Shown here one piece after another: positions 41,784 to 50,880 of a DNA stretch of 64,000 nucleotides. Within the stretch, counting starts at the first letter, position 1; each line of letters starts with the position of its first letter. The DNA comes from an archaeon (GTDB taxonomy: Archaea; Thermoproteota; Nitrososphaeria; Nitrososphaerales; Gagatemarchaeaceae): contig JAKAUC010000013.1 in the NCBI GenBank assembly GCA_021827865.1, positions 463,141-527,140 on the forward strand. Reading direction: 5' to 3'. A model generated the notes under the pieces. That model saw only the letters and a program-made list of their open reading frames with translations. It made no database searches and had not been told where the DNA came from. The translations under genes and the position numbers were made by a program.

Positions 41784-42925
41784 TGACAGTAGTGGGACAG
41801 GAAGTCGACAGCACCAACGTCAGGACCGTACAACTCGTGAAGCTGCTATCTGAGGTCGGCCCCAACGTCCCAGAGATATCGAGGAGACTGGGTCAGTTCA
41901 AGGAGTCTGTGCGCTACAGGTACAAGGAGAAGATCGTCAAGCGCGGGATAGCAATCCAGGCGGCCGTCGACCACGAGAGGCTCGGCCTGAGGAGGATGAT
42001 GGCCGTAGCCGACGTGTCCGAGCCCTACAGAGGCTACGCCCAGGCTGTCTTTGCGGCCATGCACGAGCTATGCTATGTCGTCGGGTTCGCGAAGACCCTG
42101 GTGAGCGGCGAGCATGTGGTCAACTTCAGCGTCCCTGCTGAACACGTCTCGGCGGTGCGTGGCCTTCTCAGAGGACTTGAAGAGATGGGGATGTTCTCCC
42201 GTCTCGAAGTCTTCGAGTTCGACTGGTTCCGTACGGTCCCCATGAAGCCAGAGCGCTACGACTTTGACACGGGGAGGTGGGATTTCGACTGGCAGGGGAC
42301 GGGCCCTGACGACTTCCAGTCTGCCGCCGCGGTCCCGTCGGAGAAGTGCAGGTTCGACCATGTCGACCTGCTGATCATGAAGGAGCTCCAGATGGACGCG
42401 AACAAGTCCCTCAAGGAGATGTCGGACAAGCTGAAGGTCAACTACAAGAAGCTGGCGTGGCACTATTCGTCGCACGTCATCGCCAGGGGGTTGATATCGG
42501 GATACACGGTCAACTGGATGGGGACGAGGTACGACTACACCCTCGAGAAGGCGCTTCACCGTAGGCACCGGTATTTCGCCGTAGACCTATTCGCCAGGGG
42601 ACCCAGCGAACTCGAAGCGATGTCCCTCAGACGGGGGATCGACCGGCTCCCGTTCCTCTGGGGGGAGGCCGGCGGCGGCAACTACTTCGCAGAATTCGCT
42701 TTCCCCGTCGACAACGTGGTCGAGGCCCTCCAGTACATCGGGCGCGTCACCCACGGGGTCAGGGACAGGATGAGCATCCATCCCATCGACCAGTCGGAAG
42801 CAGCCCGGTTCACGATCGCCTACCAGCTGTTCGACTCGACCGCGAAGCGGTGGACCTTCGATGCAGAGAGCCTGCTGTCGAAGTTCGAACGGTTGATGGT
42901 CCAGATAAAAGCAGGGGTCAGCTAG
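41784..42925 (+). CDS. Tandem Lrp-like helix-turn-helix regulator
   Basis: Two copies of an Lrp/AsnC-type unit in one chain. The first helix-turn-helix (VRTVQLVKLLSEVGPNVPEI, then SRRLGQFKESVRYRY) is followed by an effector-like domain; the second (VDLLIMKELQMDANKSLKEM, then SDKLKVNYKKLAWHY) by another. The frame is open from 41576, but there are two TATA elements, at about 41640-41650 and 41734-41742, and a strong ribosome site (ggagggg, 41774-41780) precedes the ATG at 41784, which is chosen (380 residues); ATG 41714 would serve the first promoter. Probably a transcription factor responding to the divergent ACT-V4R protein. Confidence 0.8.
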
Positions 42926-42930
42926 GAGGT

Positions 42931-43053
42931 CTAGCTGACACCGAAGCCGCCGATTATCTCGAGCGGCCCGACTTTCAGGCCCAGCGACGCAAAAACAATG
43001 CTTGCGCCGGTCAGGGCGAGCATCCCGTAGCGGATTTTCTCGTCCAGAGTCAT
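42931..43053 (-). CDS. 40-residue single-helix membrane protein
   Basis: A gene too short for usual length cutoffs. It reads MTLDEKIRYGMLALTGASIV and then a hydrophobic continuation ending GPLEIIGGFGVS: a short charged N-terminus and one transmembrane helix. A minus-strand TATA (tcttaaaag, about 43079-43087) lies about 28 bases before the ATG, making a leaderless message likely. It fills most of a 350-base gap that otherwise holds only the promoter of the VIT-like gene (ttctaaataa, 43175-43184). I believe similar tiny proteins exist in other Nitrososphaeria, but cannot check it here. Function unknown. Confidence 0.6.
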   Translation of the reverse strand: MTLDEKIRYGMLALTGASIVFASLGLKVGPLEIIGGFGVS

Positions 43054-43276
43054 GTCGGCAGCCGTGGCGCGCCTTGGCTTTTAAGAATGAGCCTATGCAT
43101 GACGGCGAGACTGATGTGTCAAGCGAAATCCGATTCTTGTTCTTGGCGAGGGTCTCTTGGGGTGTAGCGTCAACTTCTAAATAAGAACCGTCATCCATCG
43201 CACGCGAGTCAAGCTGGCCTCCCATCCGATCGAGAAGCACCCTCACATCCCTGCCCGCAACATCCTAGACAGGGTT

Positions 43277-43918
43277 GTGCTTGGAGGGAGCGACGGGGCG
43301 ATAGAGGGGGTCGCGATGACCTCGGCCCTGAACGGGGCCGGGCTGCCATTTGGGACCATTGCGGTCGCAGGGTTCGCATTCGCCCTCGCGGGCGCCCTGT
43401 CGATGTTCTTCAGCAGCTACCTCTCCCGGAGGTCGGAAGTGGACTCACTGAGGATTGACATGGAAAGGGAGAAGATGGAGATCGAGACGGAGCCCGATGA
43501 GGAGAAGCAGGAGATGGTTGGCCTTCTCAGGAAGGACGGCTACGACGAACGGGAGGTCGAGGTGATTATGGGGAGGCTGACGAAGGACAAGGACCTCTGG
43601 TTGAGGGAGACGCTCCGGAGGGAACTGCGCGTGGACGCAGAGGTAGCCAACGTGGACCCCTATACCCACGCGTTCGCCGCCGGCGTGGCGTTCTTCCTGC
43701 TTTCCATGCTCTCGGTCTCCCCGTACCTCTTTTTGCTCCCCAGAGCGGTGGCGCTCGGGGGATCCGTGACCCTTTCCCTCCTTGCACTTTTCGCCCTCGG
43801 GTCCAGGGCGTTCATCCCGCAGAACTTCAGGCCGAAGTCTGGGCTCGAGTCCGCGGCGGTGGGGGCGTTAGCCGCCCTCCTGCTCTACGTCATGGGGACG
43901 CTGCTCTCGGCTCTCTGA
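43277..43918 (+). CDS. VIT1/CCC1-family metal transporter
   Basis: Membrane transporter for iron(II) or manganese. VVLGGSDGAIEGVAMTSALN matches the first helix signature, AGALSMFFSSYLSRRSEVD the second, followed by the charged cytoplasmic metal-binding helix bundle (KMEIETEPDEEKQEMVGLLR) rich in Glu and Met, and three C-terminal helices. GTG 43277 is the first legal start, but the frame is clearly coding further upstream (HPIEKHPHIPARNILDR) and the TATA at 43175-43184 predicts a transcript start near 43206; only a CTG at 43214 is available there. The protein is therefore probably about 20 residues longer than annotated. Confidence 0.8.
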   Translation: MLGGSDGAIEGVAMTSALNGAGLPFGTIAVAGFAFALAGALSMFFSSYLSRRSEVDSLRIDMEREKMEIETEPDEEKQEMVGLLRKDGYDEREVEVIMGRLTKDKDLWLRETLRRELRVDAEVANVDPYTHAFAAGVAFFLLSMLSVSPYLFLLPRAVALGGSVTLSLLALFALGSRAFIPQNFRPKSGLESAAVGALAALLLYVMGTLLSAL

Positions 43919-44050
43919 AAGGCGACCCGCAAGTTGCCGAAAGGAGCCGAAGTACAAGTTTGGGGGGAGGGTGTAGGGACACCGAATCGGAACCGCGCGG
44001 CCCCTGGAGCGACCGGAAAGGACTTTGGTTAGGGCCCGGCCCCCCAGGGA

Positions 44051-45058
44051 GTGAAGAGGCTCGACCTGGGGAAGATTCCAATCAGGGTCCTGAACGACAC
44101 AGTGCTGAAGCTGACGGGAGCGGGATCGGACAAGTTGGTGGCTCCGGCCCGGGCGGGGCTCGACTTCGCGGCAGTCAAGGTCGGGGCTAAGTTCCTGGTG
44201 GCGTCGGCGGACCCGATAACGGGGGTTTCGGCGGATATAGGCACCTACGCCGTGAGGGTGAGCGCCAATGACGTGGCCACCAGCGGCAACATGCCGCAGT
44301 TCGCCGAGGTCGTCATACTCCTTCCGAGGGGCTCTTCAGAATCGGACCTCGCCAAGGTCGCCAGGCAAGTCCACGAGGCAGCCAAGGAGCTCGGGGTCAC
44401 CGTACTGGGCGGGCACACCGAGGTCGCCCCCGGCGTCGACCACCCCATCCTAATGGTGACGGTGTTCAGCCTGGTGGACAGGTTTGTCACCTCGGGGGAC
44501 GCCCGGGAGGGAGACACCCTAATGATGACGAAGACCGCGGGCCTGGAAGGGACAGCGGAGCTGGCACGGGAGCATAGGTTCACCGCAAGGGAGGTCCCGG
44601 CCTCCGCGCTCAAGAGGGCGAGACGATTCATCGATGAGGTCGACATAACGAAGGAGGCCGTGGCTTCATTTGGAACCGGAGCGGTCCACGCGATGCACGA
44701 CTGCACCGAGGGGGGTGTCGTCGGCGCGGCCTTCGAGATGTCGCTGGCCTCCGGCGTCGGATTCGTGCTCGACGAGGCGGCGGTCCCTGTGGCCCCCGAG
44801 ACCAGGCTGATATGCGACGCCCTCTCCATCGACCCCCTTCGGCTCATCGGCTCGGGTTCGCTGCTTCTGGCGGTGGCGCCTGGAGCAGAGGCTCAGGTGG
44901 AAGAGGCGTTGCTGGGGGTGTGCAAGGTCTCCAGGGTCGGGTCATTCTTGAAGGGCGGAAGATACGTGGCCGGGAGGGACGGCGCGAAGCGGGCGCTGCA
45001 CGAAGCCCCTCAGGACGAGCTATGGAGAGTGCTCTCGCGGAGTCGACGCCTGAGGTAG
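44051..45058 (+). CDS. AIR-synthase-related protein (PurM/HypE/ThiL fold)
   Basis: ATP-binding PurM-fold protein. Pattern: FLVASADPITGVSADIGTYA near residue 56, VSANDVATSGNMPQFAEVV (the conserved NDV metal/phosphate motif), LGGHTEVAPGVDHPI and MHDCTEGGVVGAAFEM in the C-terminal half. This matches the archaeal HypE-like family rather than PurM itself. Without other hyp genes a hydrogenase role is unlikely; the substrate is unknown. GTG at 44051 chosen; no clear TATA. Its last 39 bases overlap the 3' end of the topoisomerase IB gene on the other strand. Confidence 0.83.
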   Translation: MKRLDLGKIPIRVLNDTVLKLTGAGSDKLVAPARAGLDFAAVKVGAKFLVASADPITGVSADIGTYAVRVSANDVATSGNMPQFAEVVILLPRGSSESDLAKVARQVHEAAKELGVTVLGGHTEVAPGVDHPILMVTVFSLVDRFVTSGDAREGDTLMMTKTAGLEGTAELAREHRFTAREVPASALKRARRFIDEVDITKEAVASFGTGAVHAMHDCTEGGVVGAAFEMSLASGVGFVLDEAAVPVAPETRLICDALSIDPLRLIGSGSLLLAVAPGAEAQVEEALLGVCKVSRVGSFLKGGRYVAGRDGAKRALHEAPQDELWRVLSRSRRLR

Positions 45059-46594
45059 CGGTTTTCCCCCACCGTCAGGGCTCCACTTTGCTGATGACTG
45101 GAGGACCCAGGCGAACTTCTTCTGCAGAGACTTGCTGTAGACTTTCGCCCAGTCGAGGCCGACGTAGTCGCACCAGGCCTTGTAGACCCTGGGGTCGATG
45201 TAGTTCTTCATCGACGTGTTGAGGTTGTAGTTCTTGGTCCGCTCATAGAACTCGAGCTCCCTCTTCAGCTTGGGGATGCGCTTGACGTCGTTTCTGGCGA
45301 TGGCGTCTTCGAGCTTCTGCTGCTTCTTCCTGTGCGCTTCATCCCAGGTCTTCGGAGGGGTCCTCTGGTGGTTGCAGAAGACCGCCGCCTGAAGGTTCGC
45401 CTCCTTAGCGTGGTAGAGCTTGTCAAGGTCGTCAGCTTCCCTCAGGTCCTCGGAGCCCAGGTAGTCCTTCGTCCTCGCCGTGGCGTGGTAGGTCCTGAAC
45501 ACCTTCGCTGTGACCCCGGGGACGGTGGAGGAGAGGAACTGGTTGACCATGCTGGAGGTGACGTCGTGGAATATCTCGTCCCCGAGCTTCTTCCCGGCCA
45601 TGAACTCGAGGAGGTTCCTCACGACCGACGGGGGCAGCTCTTCGGACTTGTTCCAGGCGACCGAGTCCTTCCCCAGGAACTTGAACTCCGCCATGTTCCC
45701 TCTCAGGCTTACGTGCTCCACCCTCAGAGTGCTGGCACCCACGGTGTCCGCCTCGTCTTCATCCTTCTCGTCCCCCACCCTCATGCCGAGTGCGTCGATC
45801 AGATAGCAGACCGTGGCGACCTGCCTGGCCTTTTCGGCCTTTGAGTCCAGGTCTCTCCGTATCCTGGCCCTGATCCTTTCGAGATTGGTACCCACCTTCC
45901 TGGCGTTGTCATACTTCGCTTTGCTGCGTGACTGCTGCAGTGGCGAGCTCTCGTGCAGCCACACGTACTTCTCCTTGTCAGTAAGCTTGTCCATCCACTT
46001 GGCCATCCACATCGAGTTGTGGTCGTTCACCACCTCCTTCCAGGCCCCCGGCGGCACCGGGGAACCCTCTCCGAGGTTGAGGACCACGTCCTCGGGCTGC
46101 ACCCTGGGCTTCCACCGCCCCCGCAGCGGGTGCTGCCCCCTCCCCATGAAGAGCCCCGGGGGTTCGACCATCCAGTTCGCGATGTCCACCTCCTTCCCGT
46201 CGAGGATTGCCTTGCCGTACTTCGCCTTCAGGGCTTCCCTGCGCTCCTTCCTCGACGCCGCCTGCGCCTTCTTCTCTTCCTTGGACATCCCCTCCTTGGC
46301 CGCTTTCTCCATGTCGACCTTCCGGTAGAACTTCGAGAAGCCCACCTCTTCGAACTTGATCCCCCTGTACCGGTCTGGGAGTTGCTTTACGAAGTCAGAC
46401 ATGAAGTTGGACCGGAAGACCGGGTCCTGGACGTATGGCGTTTCTTTCTTCTTGGCGAAGTTGTAGGCCATCTCTTCCGCCAGGGGCGAAAGTGCGACAT
46501 CCCCGCCGCCAACAGAGACCGTCAGGCCCTCTGGGACGTAGGGGTCGGGAAAATTCACTCCGCTGTGAGAAAGCGTCTTCCAGTAGGCGCTCAT
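45020..46594 (-). CDS. topA1B: Eukaryote-like DNA topoisomerase IB
   Basis: Type IB topoisomerase relaxing supercoils through a 3'-phosphotyrosine. The core follows the eukaryotic enzyme: KYVWLHESSPLQQSRSKAKY, LIDALGMRVGDEKDEDEADT, the Lys and Arg of the active site (RVEHVSLRG; TYHATARTKDYLG), and the catalytic Tyr in SMKNYIDPRVYKAWC followed by YSKSLQKKFAWVL. Among archaea this enzyme marks Nitrososphaeria and close relatives. The frame runs to 46636, but a minus-strand TATA (attttaatac, about 46622-46632) lies within; ATG 46594 (MSAYWKTLSH) fits, giving 524 residues. About 25 residues extend past the usual C-terminus and overlap the AIR-synthase-like gene. Confidence 0.95.
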   Translation of the reverse strand: MSAYWKTLSHSGVNFPDPYVPEGLTVSVGGGDVALSPLAEEMAYNFAKKKETPYVQDPVFRSNFMSDFVKQLPDRYRGIKFEEVGFSKFYRKVDMEKAAKEGMSKEEKKAQAASRKERREALKAKYGKAILDGKEVDIANWMVEPPGLFMGRGQHPLRGRWKPRVQPEDVVLNLGEGSPVPPGAWKEVVNDHNSMWMAKWMDKLTDKEKYVWLHESSPLQQSRSKAKYDNARKVGTNLERIRARIRRDLDSKAEKARQVATVCYLIDALGMRVGDEKDEDEADTVGASTLRVEHVSLRGNMAEFKFLGKDSVAWNKSEELPPSVVRNLLEFMAGKKLGDEIFHDVTSSMVNQFLSSTVPGVTAKVFRTYHATARTKDYLGSEDLREADDLDKLYHAKEANLQAAVFCNHQRTPPKTWDEAHRKKQQKLEDAIARNDVKRIPKLKRELEFYERTKNYNLNTSMKNYIDPRVYKAWCDYVGLDWAKVYSKSLQKKFAWVLQSSAKWSPDGGGKPLPQASTPREHSP

Positions 46595-46701
46595 GAACCG
46601 CTGTCCGGTTTCCCCTCCTCGTGTATTAAAATCCATACCGGCTTTCTGCTGATGCGGTTACGATGGTTAAATAAGAAGCCAGGCTCCTGCGGTTCCCGAA
46701 C

Positions 46702-47427
46702 ATGTGGATCGACTACCAGGGGTCGAACCCCGCCCGATTGAAGAGCCCGGCGATGATCGTCGCGGTCTCGACCTCGATGCCCCAGTATCGGGCCCTCTAC
46801 TCCCAGGCCAGGGAGCTGGCCGATTACATGCTGAAGAAGATGAAGTTCCAGAGGATCGGGACGGTCAGGTCCTCCGCGTTCCTCCCCGAGGTCCTACTTC
46901 GGGACGAAGGGATATCGACCCTTCCGGAGTGCGGCCTGTACCTGAGCAGGGGGAAGCACGACACCCTCCTCTTCGCCGGGGATTCGAGCCCCATGGACGA
47001 GCAGTATGAGTTCACGGAGTTCCTTCTGGAGAAGGCAGAGGCCTTGGGGGTGAAGGAGCTGTATTCGGTTGGCACGAGGTGGGCAGAGAACCCACTGCCG
47101 GCGGAGGCGGACCCTCTGGCGCTGGGCTTTGCGACCGACGCAGTCGGGGTGGCCAAGCTCCGGAAGAACGCCGTGAAGATTCTGGCGGAGGAACCGGCGC
47201 CATTCTTCGCTTCGATGGTGGTGGCCATGGCGAAGGATTACGGGATGAGAGGGTACAAGCTCTCTGTTGACCACGGGGAGCCGAGCCCCCACGTCAGGTC
47301 CGTCGCGAAGCTGCTCGAGGTTCTCAGCAAGATGGCGGGATTCCAGGTGGACCTTGACGAGTTGAGGTCAAAGGCCCTCCCCGTCCTACCGTCCCGCCAG
47401 TCTGGGAACAGTTCCATCTACCATTAG
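46702..47427 (+). CDS. PAC2-family protein
   Basis: Second PAC2/DUF75 member in the window. Pattern: AMIVAVSTSMPQYRALYSQA near residue 17, FLPEVLLRDEGISTLPECGL, LLFAGDSSPMDEQYEFTEFL, KELYSVGTRWAE, and MVVAMAKDYGMRGYKLSVDH. It is more divergent than the one at 12361 and lacks that protein's N-terminal PGSGYVGK-like loop. A role as chaperone or binding protein is inferred only from the family. GTG/ATG start at 46702; a TATA (gttaaataag, about 46666-46675) is about 30 bases upstream, divergent from topoisomerase IB. Confidence 0.8.
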   Translation: MWIDYQGSNPARLKSPAMIVAVSTSMPQYRALYSQARELADYMLKKMKFQRIGTVRSSAFLPEVLLRDEGISTLPECGLYLSRGKHDTLLFAGDSSPMDEQYEFTEFLLEKAEALGVKELYSVGTRWAENPLPAEADPLALGFATDAVGVAKLRKNAVKILAEEPAPFFASMVVAMAKDYGMRGYKLSVDHGEPSPHVRSVAKLLEVLSKMAGFQVDLDELRSKALPVLPSRQSGNSSIYH

Positions 47428-47538
47428 ACGGGCGTTGGCGGCTCGCCGCCGTCGGATGTCCTACGGGTGGAAAGCCCGCCGGACCCGGCTGACTCATGGC
47501 ATGGGGGGCGACGGTCCCATCCCCCGATGTGCGGCAGA

Positions 47539-47964
47539 CTAGGCCCTTTTGGCCAGCCTTCTCCCGGCGATGGCCAACGCCAGCCCGACCCAGTATGGGA
47601 GATAACCTAGGACCGGGCCGAGGCCCCCCAACCTGTACGCCGAATACCCGAACCCCACGATGAGTCCCAGGAACCCTGCCCCACCCCCAAGCCAGATCAA
47701 AGTTTTCCCCGCCGTAGTGTGGCGGAAGACGATGCCCAGGCCGCCGGCCATGACCGTGACTCCCCCCAGCGCTATGACTCCTTCAAGGAGGGTTATTGCC
47801 AGCAAGGCGGCGCTCGCGTATACTCCGCTCAGGAGTGCTGCCATCCGCGGTTCGGCGTAGCCGAGCGCCGTATAGAGGAAGCCTCTCGACGAGTAGCCGC
47901 TGGCGAGCATGAGCGCGCCCCCGGTCAGGGCGAGAGCGCCCGCGAGATATCCCCTGACCCTCAT
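47539..47964 (-). CDS. Four-helix membrane protein
   Basis: 141 residues, four hydrophobic helices at about 5-22, 43-70, 80-102 and 112-135, with a conserved-looking loop (YSSRGFLYTALGYAEPRM). No family recognised. The frame is open to 48174, but the ATG at 47964 follows a minus-strand TATA-like gctattctatc (about 47983-47995) and starts exactly before the first helix, so it is chosen. It is divergent from the HExxH protein; the gap between them carries both promoters. Confidence 0.65.
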   Translation of the reverse strand: MRVRGYLAGALALTGGALMLASGYSSRGFLYTALGYAEPRMAALLSGVYASAALLAITLLEGVIALGGVTVMAGGLGIVFRHTTAGKTLIWLGGGAGFLGLIVGFGYSAYRLGGLGPVLGYLPYWVGLALAIAGRRLAKRA

Positions 47965-48070
47965 CCTCTCGTTTTCTCGTCGGGCCGATAGAATAGCGTT
48001 TCGTCCGACGGCACCGGGTCGCCAGGCCCACGCTATGTTTATCCGTGTGGCGCGCCGCGTGGGTCGACCA

Positions 48071-48823
48071 ATGCGCCTCGCGAACACCGACCGGCAGCTG
48101 CAGAGTACGCTCGATTGGGCGCTTGACAGGATGCGACAGAAGGGATATGCTGTGAAGTCCAAGGTAACCCTCAACGTCGAGCCGAACCTAGCGATAATGG
48201 GCTATGCACGGAAGGATGGCGAGACCCACAAGATACTGATCTCGGAGTGGGCGCTCGACTCCGAGATGCTGGGGGGGCTCGTGCTGCACGAACTTGCCCA
48301 CGTCTACTTCACCGAACGGGGTGCGAGCTCTCACGACAGCGACGCCCTGGAGAAGCTCCTTGAGGAGCTGAAAGAGAGAGACGGCCTGAGGACGAAGGAG
48401 ACAGAGTGCCTGATTGCCGCCTACAACCACCTACAGAACGTGATGGTGGACGACGTGGTTTTCGCCGTGATGGGGGAGAAGGAGAGGGAGATGACGAAGA
48501 AGTTCTTCGCCGAGTGGGTGTCGGACAGGCCGTCGGGGGACCCGGTGACCGACGCCGAGCTCCTTTGCAGGAACGCCTTCGCTGTCGCGTCTCTCAGGAG
48601 GAGGGGGCTGTTCGACAAGGCAAGCGAGATGCACTACAGGAACGAGTCCTTCATCACTGCACTCGGCCCAAAGTCGGAAGAGGAGTTCGAATGGATCGAG
48701 TCCTTCCTTTCTACCGCGAACATGGAGTGGGGTGCCGGGAAGTTCATGGACGCCCTGGAGTCGTACTTTGACAGAATATTGTCGCTCATGCGCGCGTCTT
48801 CCAAGCTAGACGACCTCCGATAG
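48071..48823 (+). CDS. HExxH-motif protein, probable metallopeptidase of unknown type
   Basis: A 250-residue soluble protein with a zinc-peptidase signature LVLHELAHVYFTERG near residue 75 and, about 45 residues later, NHLQNVMVDDVVFAV, where Asn/Asp residues could supply the third ligand, as in some gluzincin-like enzymes. The C-terminal half is helical. I do not recognise a named peptidase family; archaeal proteins of unknown function with this layout exist. TATA (tgtttatcc, about 48034-48042) is about 30 bases before the ATG at 48071, which is preferred over upstream in-frame codons. No signal peptide, so it is cytoplasmic. Confidence 0.72.
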   Translation: MRLANTDRQLQSTLDWALDRMRQKGYAVKSKVTLNVEPNLAIMGYARKDGETHKILISEWALDSEMLGGLVLHELAHVYFTERGASSHDSDALEKLLEELKERDGLRTKETECLIAAYNHLQNVMVDDVVFAVMGEKEREMTKKFFAEWVSDRPSGDPVTDAELLCRNAFAVASLRRRGLFDKASEMHYRNESFITALGPKSEEEFEWIESFLSTANMEWGAGKFMDALESYFDRILSLMRASSKLDDLR

Positions 48824-48941
48824 CCCCCCGAAGCCGACGGCGCGTTGCCTGCGGGTCCCGTAGAGCCATGGATGAGCGTCGCCCGTTAGGCCCGGCCCCC
48901 TATGCCTCGTTTATTAGAAGGGAAAAGGCGTCGGGTCTCGG

Positions 48942-49403
48942 TTGGCCCAAGAAACTGAGGTGGGCTTGAAGCGGGCCCGTCCACAGAAGTCGCTGAGCGC
49001 AGAGGCGCTCGAGAGGCGGTTCCAGGACTTTGGAGAGGTGGCGACGGCGTTCGTCAAGGAGGTGAGCGCCATGGGTCCGTTCTCCTACAGGGGGGAGGCG
49101 AGCTCGGTCAAGGACAACGTAAGCGTGACGAAGAGGGTGTTCAGCAAGTGGTCCATCGAGATACTGACGAGCACCTACTCCCTCGAAGCTGCTGGGTTCG
49201 CCGACCTGAGGAGGCTGCTCCGGGGGATCAGCCCGCGGGTGCTCTCGAAGAAGCTGAAGGACCTCGAAGAGATGGGATTCATCCAGAGGGAGGTAATCGG
49301 GAAGAGGCCCCCGAAGGTGAGGTACACGCTCTCGGAGAGGGGGGAGGTGCTTGCGAAGCTCGGAGAGCCGGTCATCCTCTACCTGCGCGAGTCCAGGGGC
49401 TAG
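48942..49403 (+). CDS. HxlR-type winged-helix regulator
   Basis: The C-terminal 90 residues match HxlR regulators: FSKWSIEILTSTYSLEAAGF, ADLRRLLRGISPRVLSKKLK, LEEMGFIQREVIGKRPPKVR, YTLSERGEVLAKL. The first 60 residues are a polar extension with a helix (ALERRFQDFGEVATAFVKEV) that is not part of the usual domain. TTG at 48942 sits about 30 bases below a TATA (gtttatta, 48908-48915), so it is leaderless with a TTG start. It ends six bases before the end of the convergent VKOR gene; many HxlR proteins respond to redox or electrophile stress, so a link to VKOR/DUF929 is possible but unproved. Confidence 0.87.
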   Translation: MAQETEVGLKRARPQKSLSAEALERRFQDFGEVATAFVKEVSAMGPFSYRGEASSVKDNVSVTKRVFSKWSIEILTSTYSLEAAGFADLRRLLRGISPRVLSKKLKDLEEMGFIQREVIGKRPPKVRYTLSERGEVLAKLGEPVILYLRESRG

Positions 49404-49409
49404 CCGTCC

Positions 49410-49853
49410 CTACGCGGGGTCGAGCAGGCGTTTGAACGCGAGGCCAGTCATGGCGTAGTTCAGGATGTACATGGACATGCAGACGGGGCAGACGGCGTGT
49501 ATCACTCCGAGCTCGAGGTACCACAGGTAGAGCGTGAATATGTTCCCCACCATCAGCAGGGGGACCATCACCTCTCCGTAGAGGGAGCCCTTCCTGCGGC
49601 CGTACCAGAGCCCCAGGGCGGCCATGAGCGGGAACCAGACCAGCCCGTAGATGTAGAGCGGGATGCCGTACTGCCCGGGGGGGAAGGTCACGTCCCCGCT
49701 GGCGAAGACGCTGCCGCACGAGAAGAAGCTGTTGATGTTGCAGACTGTCGATATGGGGGCAGTGTACGCCGTTATCTCGTCATAGCCGTGGAAGATTGCC
49801 ACAGCCACTCCGACGGCTGCTACTGCTACGAAGGCCTTGGTCAGACGGTCCAT
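49410..49853 (-). CDS. VKOR-family disulfide-forming membrane protein
   Basis: Four-helix membrane protein that reoxidises a DsbA-like partner using quinone. The loop cysteines appear in [19 protein letters not shown] near residue 37 and the active-site CxxC in [15 protein letters not shown] near 125. Length 147 is the usual core without a thioredoxin fusion. ATG 49853 ([11 protein letters not shown]) is chosen since upstream residues overlap the DUF929 gene, whose stop lies 13 bases inside. The two are cotranscribed, giving a complete extracytoplasmic disulfide system. Confidence 0.92.
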   Translation of the reverse strand: MDRLTKAFVAVAAVGVAVAIFHGYDEITAYTAPISTVCNINSFFSCGSVFASGDVTFPPGQYGIPLYIYGLVWFPLMAALGLWYGRRKGSLYGEVMVPLLMVGNIFTLYLWYLELGVIHAVCPVCMSMYILNYAMTGLAFKRLLDPA

Positions 49854-50746
49854 CGTAGGTCCGAGCCCCTGACTGGGATGGCCAGCAGCGCCGGAGAGGC
49901 CACTGAGCCAGACTGAGCGGGTGATAGGGTGGCGGTCGCATAACCCTGACCACACACCGAACCAGGCTGGCCGCCGTCGACGTTGCAGATCGCGCTAATC
50001 AGATAGTTGGCCGCGCCGTCTATGAGCTGCGCGTAGCTGTTGCTGGGGTCGTTGAGCACTGACGCCACCTGCGTCCAGTTCCCCCCGGCTATGGCGGGGA
50101 GCTGGAACTGGGCTCCACAGTTGACCGCATACTGGTTGGCGATGTCGATGAACGGTATCCCCCCGGTCCCCCCTGACGCCGGGCACGTGTCATACTGGGA
50201 GACGAGGCTGGTCTGGGCGGTGGTCAGGGTCTGCCTCACGTCGGTGGTGCCTGCGCGGCCGTATTCCTCCACCGCCACGAATGAGATGTAGTTGCTGGTG
50301 AAGTTGGCGTGGGCGAAGGTGAAGGTCGGCGTGTTGGCGTTGACGTCTGTGCTGGAAGAGAGCATGTACTCGAGCCCGGTGAACGTCCCGAAGTGCGAAA
50401 GCGCCACTATCATAGCCCACCTCTCTATCGCACAGTAGGGGCAGAACTCCCCGCCGATATAGAGGACCTCGGGCTTACCTCCTGAAGTGAGAAGGGAACC
50501 CGATACCTTGGCTGGCGCAGAGACCCCAGATGGGGTCCCGACGACATTGAGGGTAGAGCCGCTAACCCCGGTTATCTGTTGGAGGATGGTCGAAGAGACC
50601 GGCTGGCCGATGTACTTCGTGTATGGGCTGCCGACCGCCGCTACGAAATAGACGACTACCAACAGGGCGACCACCACGGCGGTGACTGAAATCCACAGTA
50701 TGCGCCTCCTCCTCTGTCTGGCGCGGAGAGTCGCCTTGATGGACAA
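49841..50746 (-). CDS. DUF929 thioredoxin-fold membrane-anchored protein
   Basis: Basic N-terminus (LRARQRRRR), one transmembrane helix ([20 protein letters not shown]) and an extracytoplasmic domain with [20 protein letters not shown], a CPYC active site in a thioredoxin-like context near residue 100. Four further Cys residues lie in the C-terminal part ([32 protein letters not shown]). DUF929 is common in Nitrososphaeria. It is probably the DsbA/DsbG-like partner of the VKOR encoded next. The frame runs up to 50938, but the TTG at 50746 lies about 28 bases from a minus-strand TATA (ctttatttac, 50770-50780) and is preferred. Confidence 0.88.
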   Translation of the reverse strand: MSIKATLRARQRRRRILWISVTAVVVALLVVVYFVAAVGSPYTKYIGQPVSSTILQQITGVSGSTLNVVGTPSGVSAPAKVSGSLLTSGGKPEVLYIGGEFCPYCAIERWAMIVALSHFGTFTGLEYMLSSSTDVNANTPTFTFAHANFTSNYISFVAVEEYGRAGTTDVRQTLTTAQTSLVSQYDTCPASGGTGGIPFIDIANQYAVNCGAQFQLPAIAGGNWTQVASVLNDPSNSYAQLIDGAANYLISAICNVDGGQPGSVCGQGYATATLSPAQSGSVASPALLAIPVRGSDLRWTV

Positions 50747-50880
50747 CTGGAGGGCGACTTTCTCGCCGGGTAAATAAAGAATAGAGCGCCAGAGGATGCC
50801 CTGCGCCGAACCTGCCCGCCGGCATGAGAGGCTCGACCACCCTGCCATGATGGTCAGAGTGACCTCGCCTTGAAGCTCCG

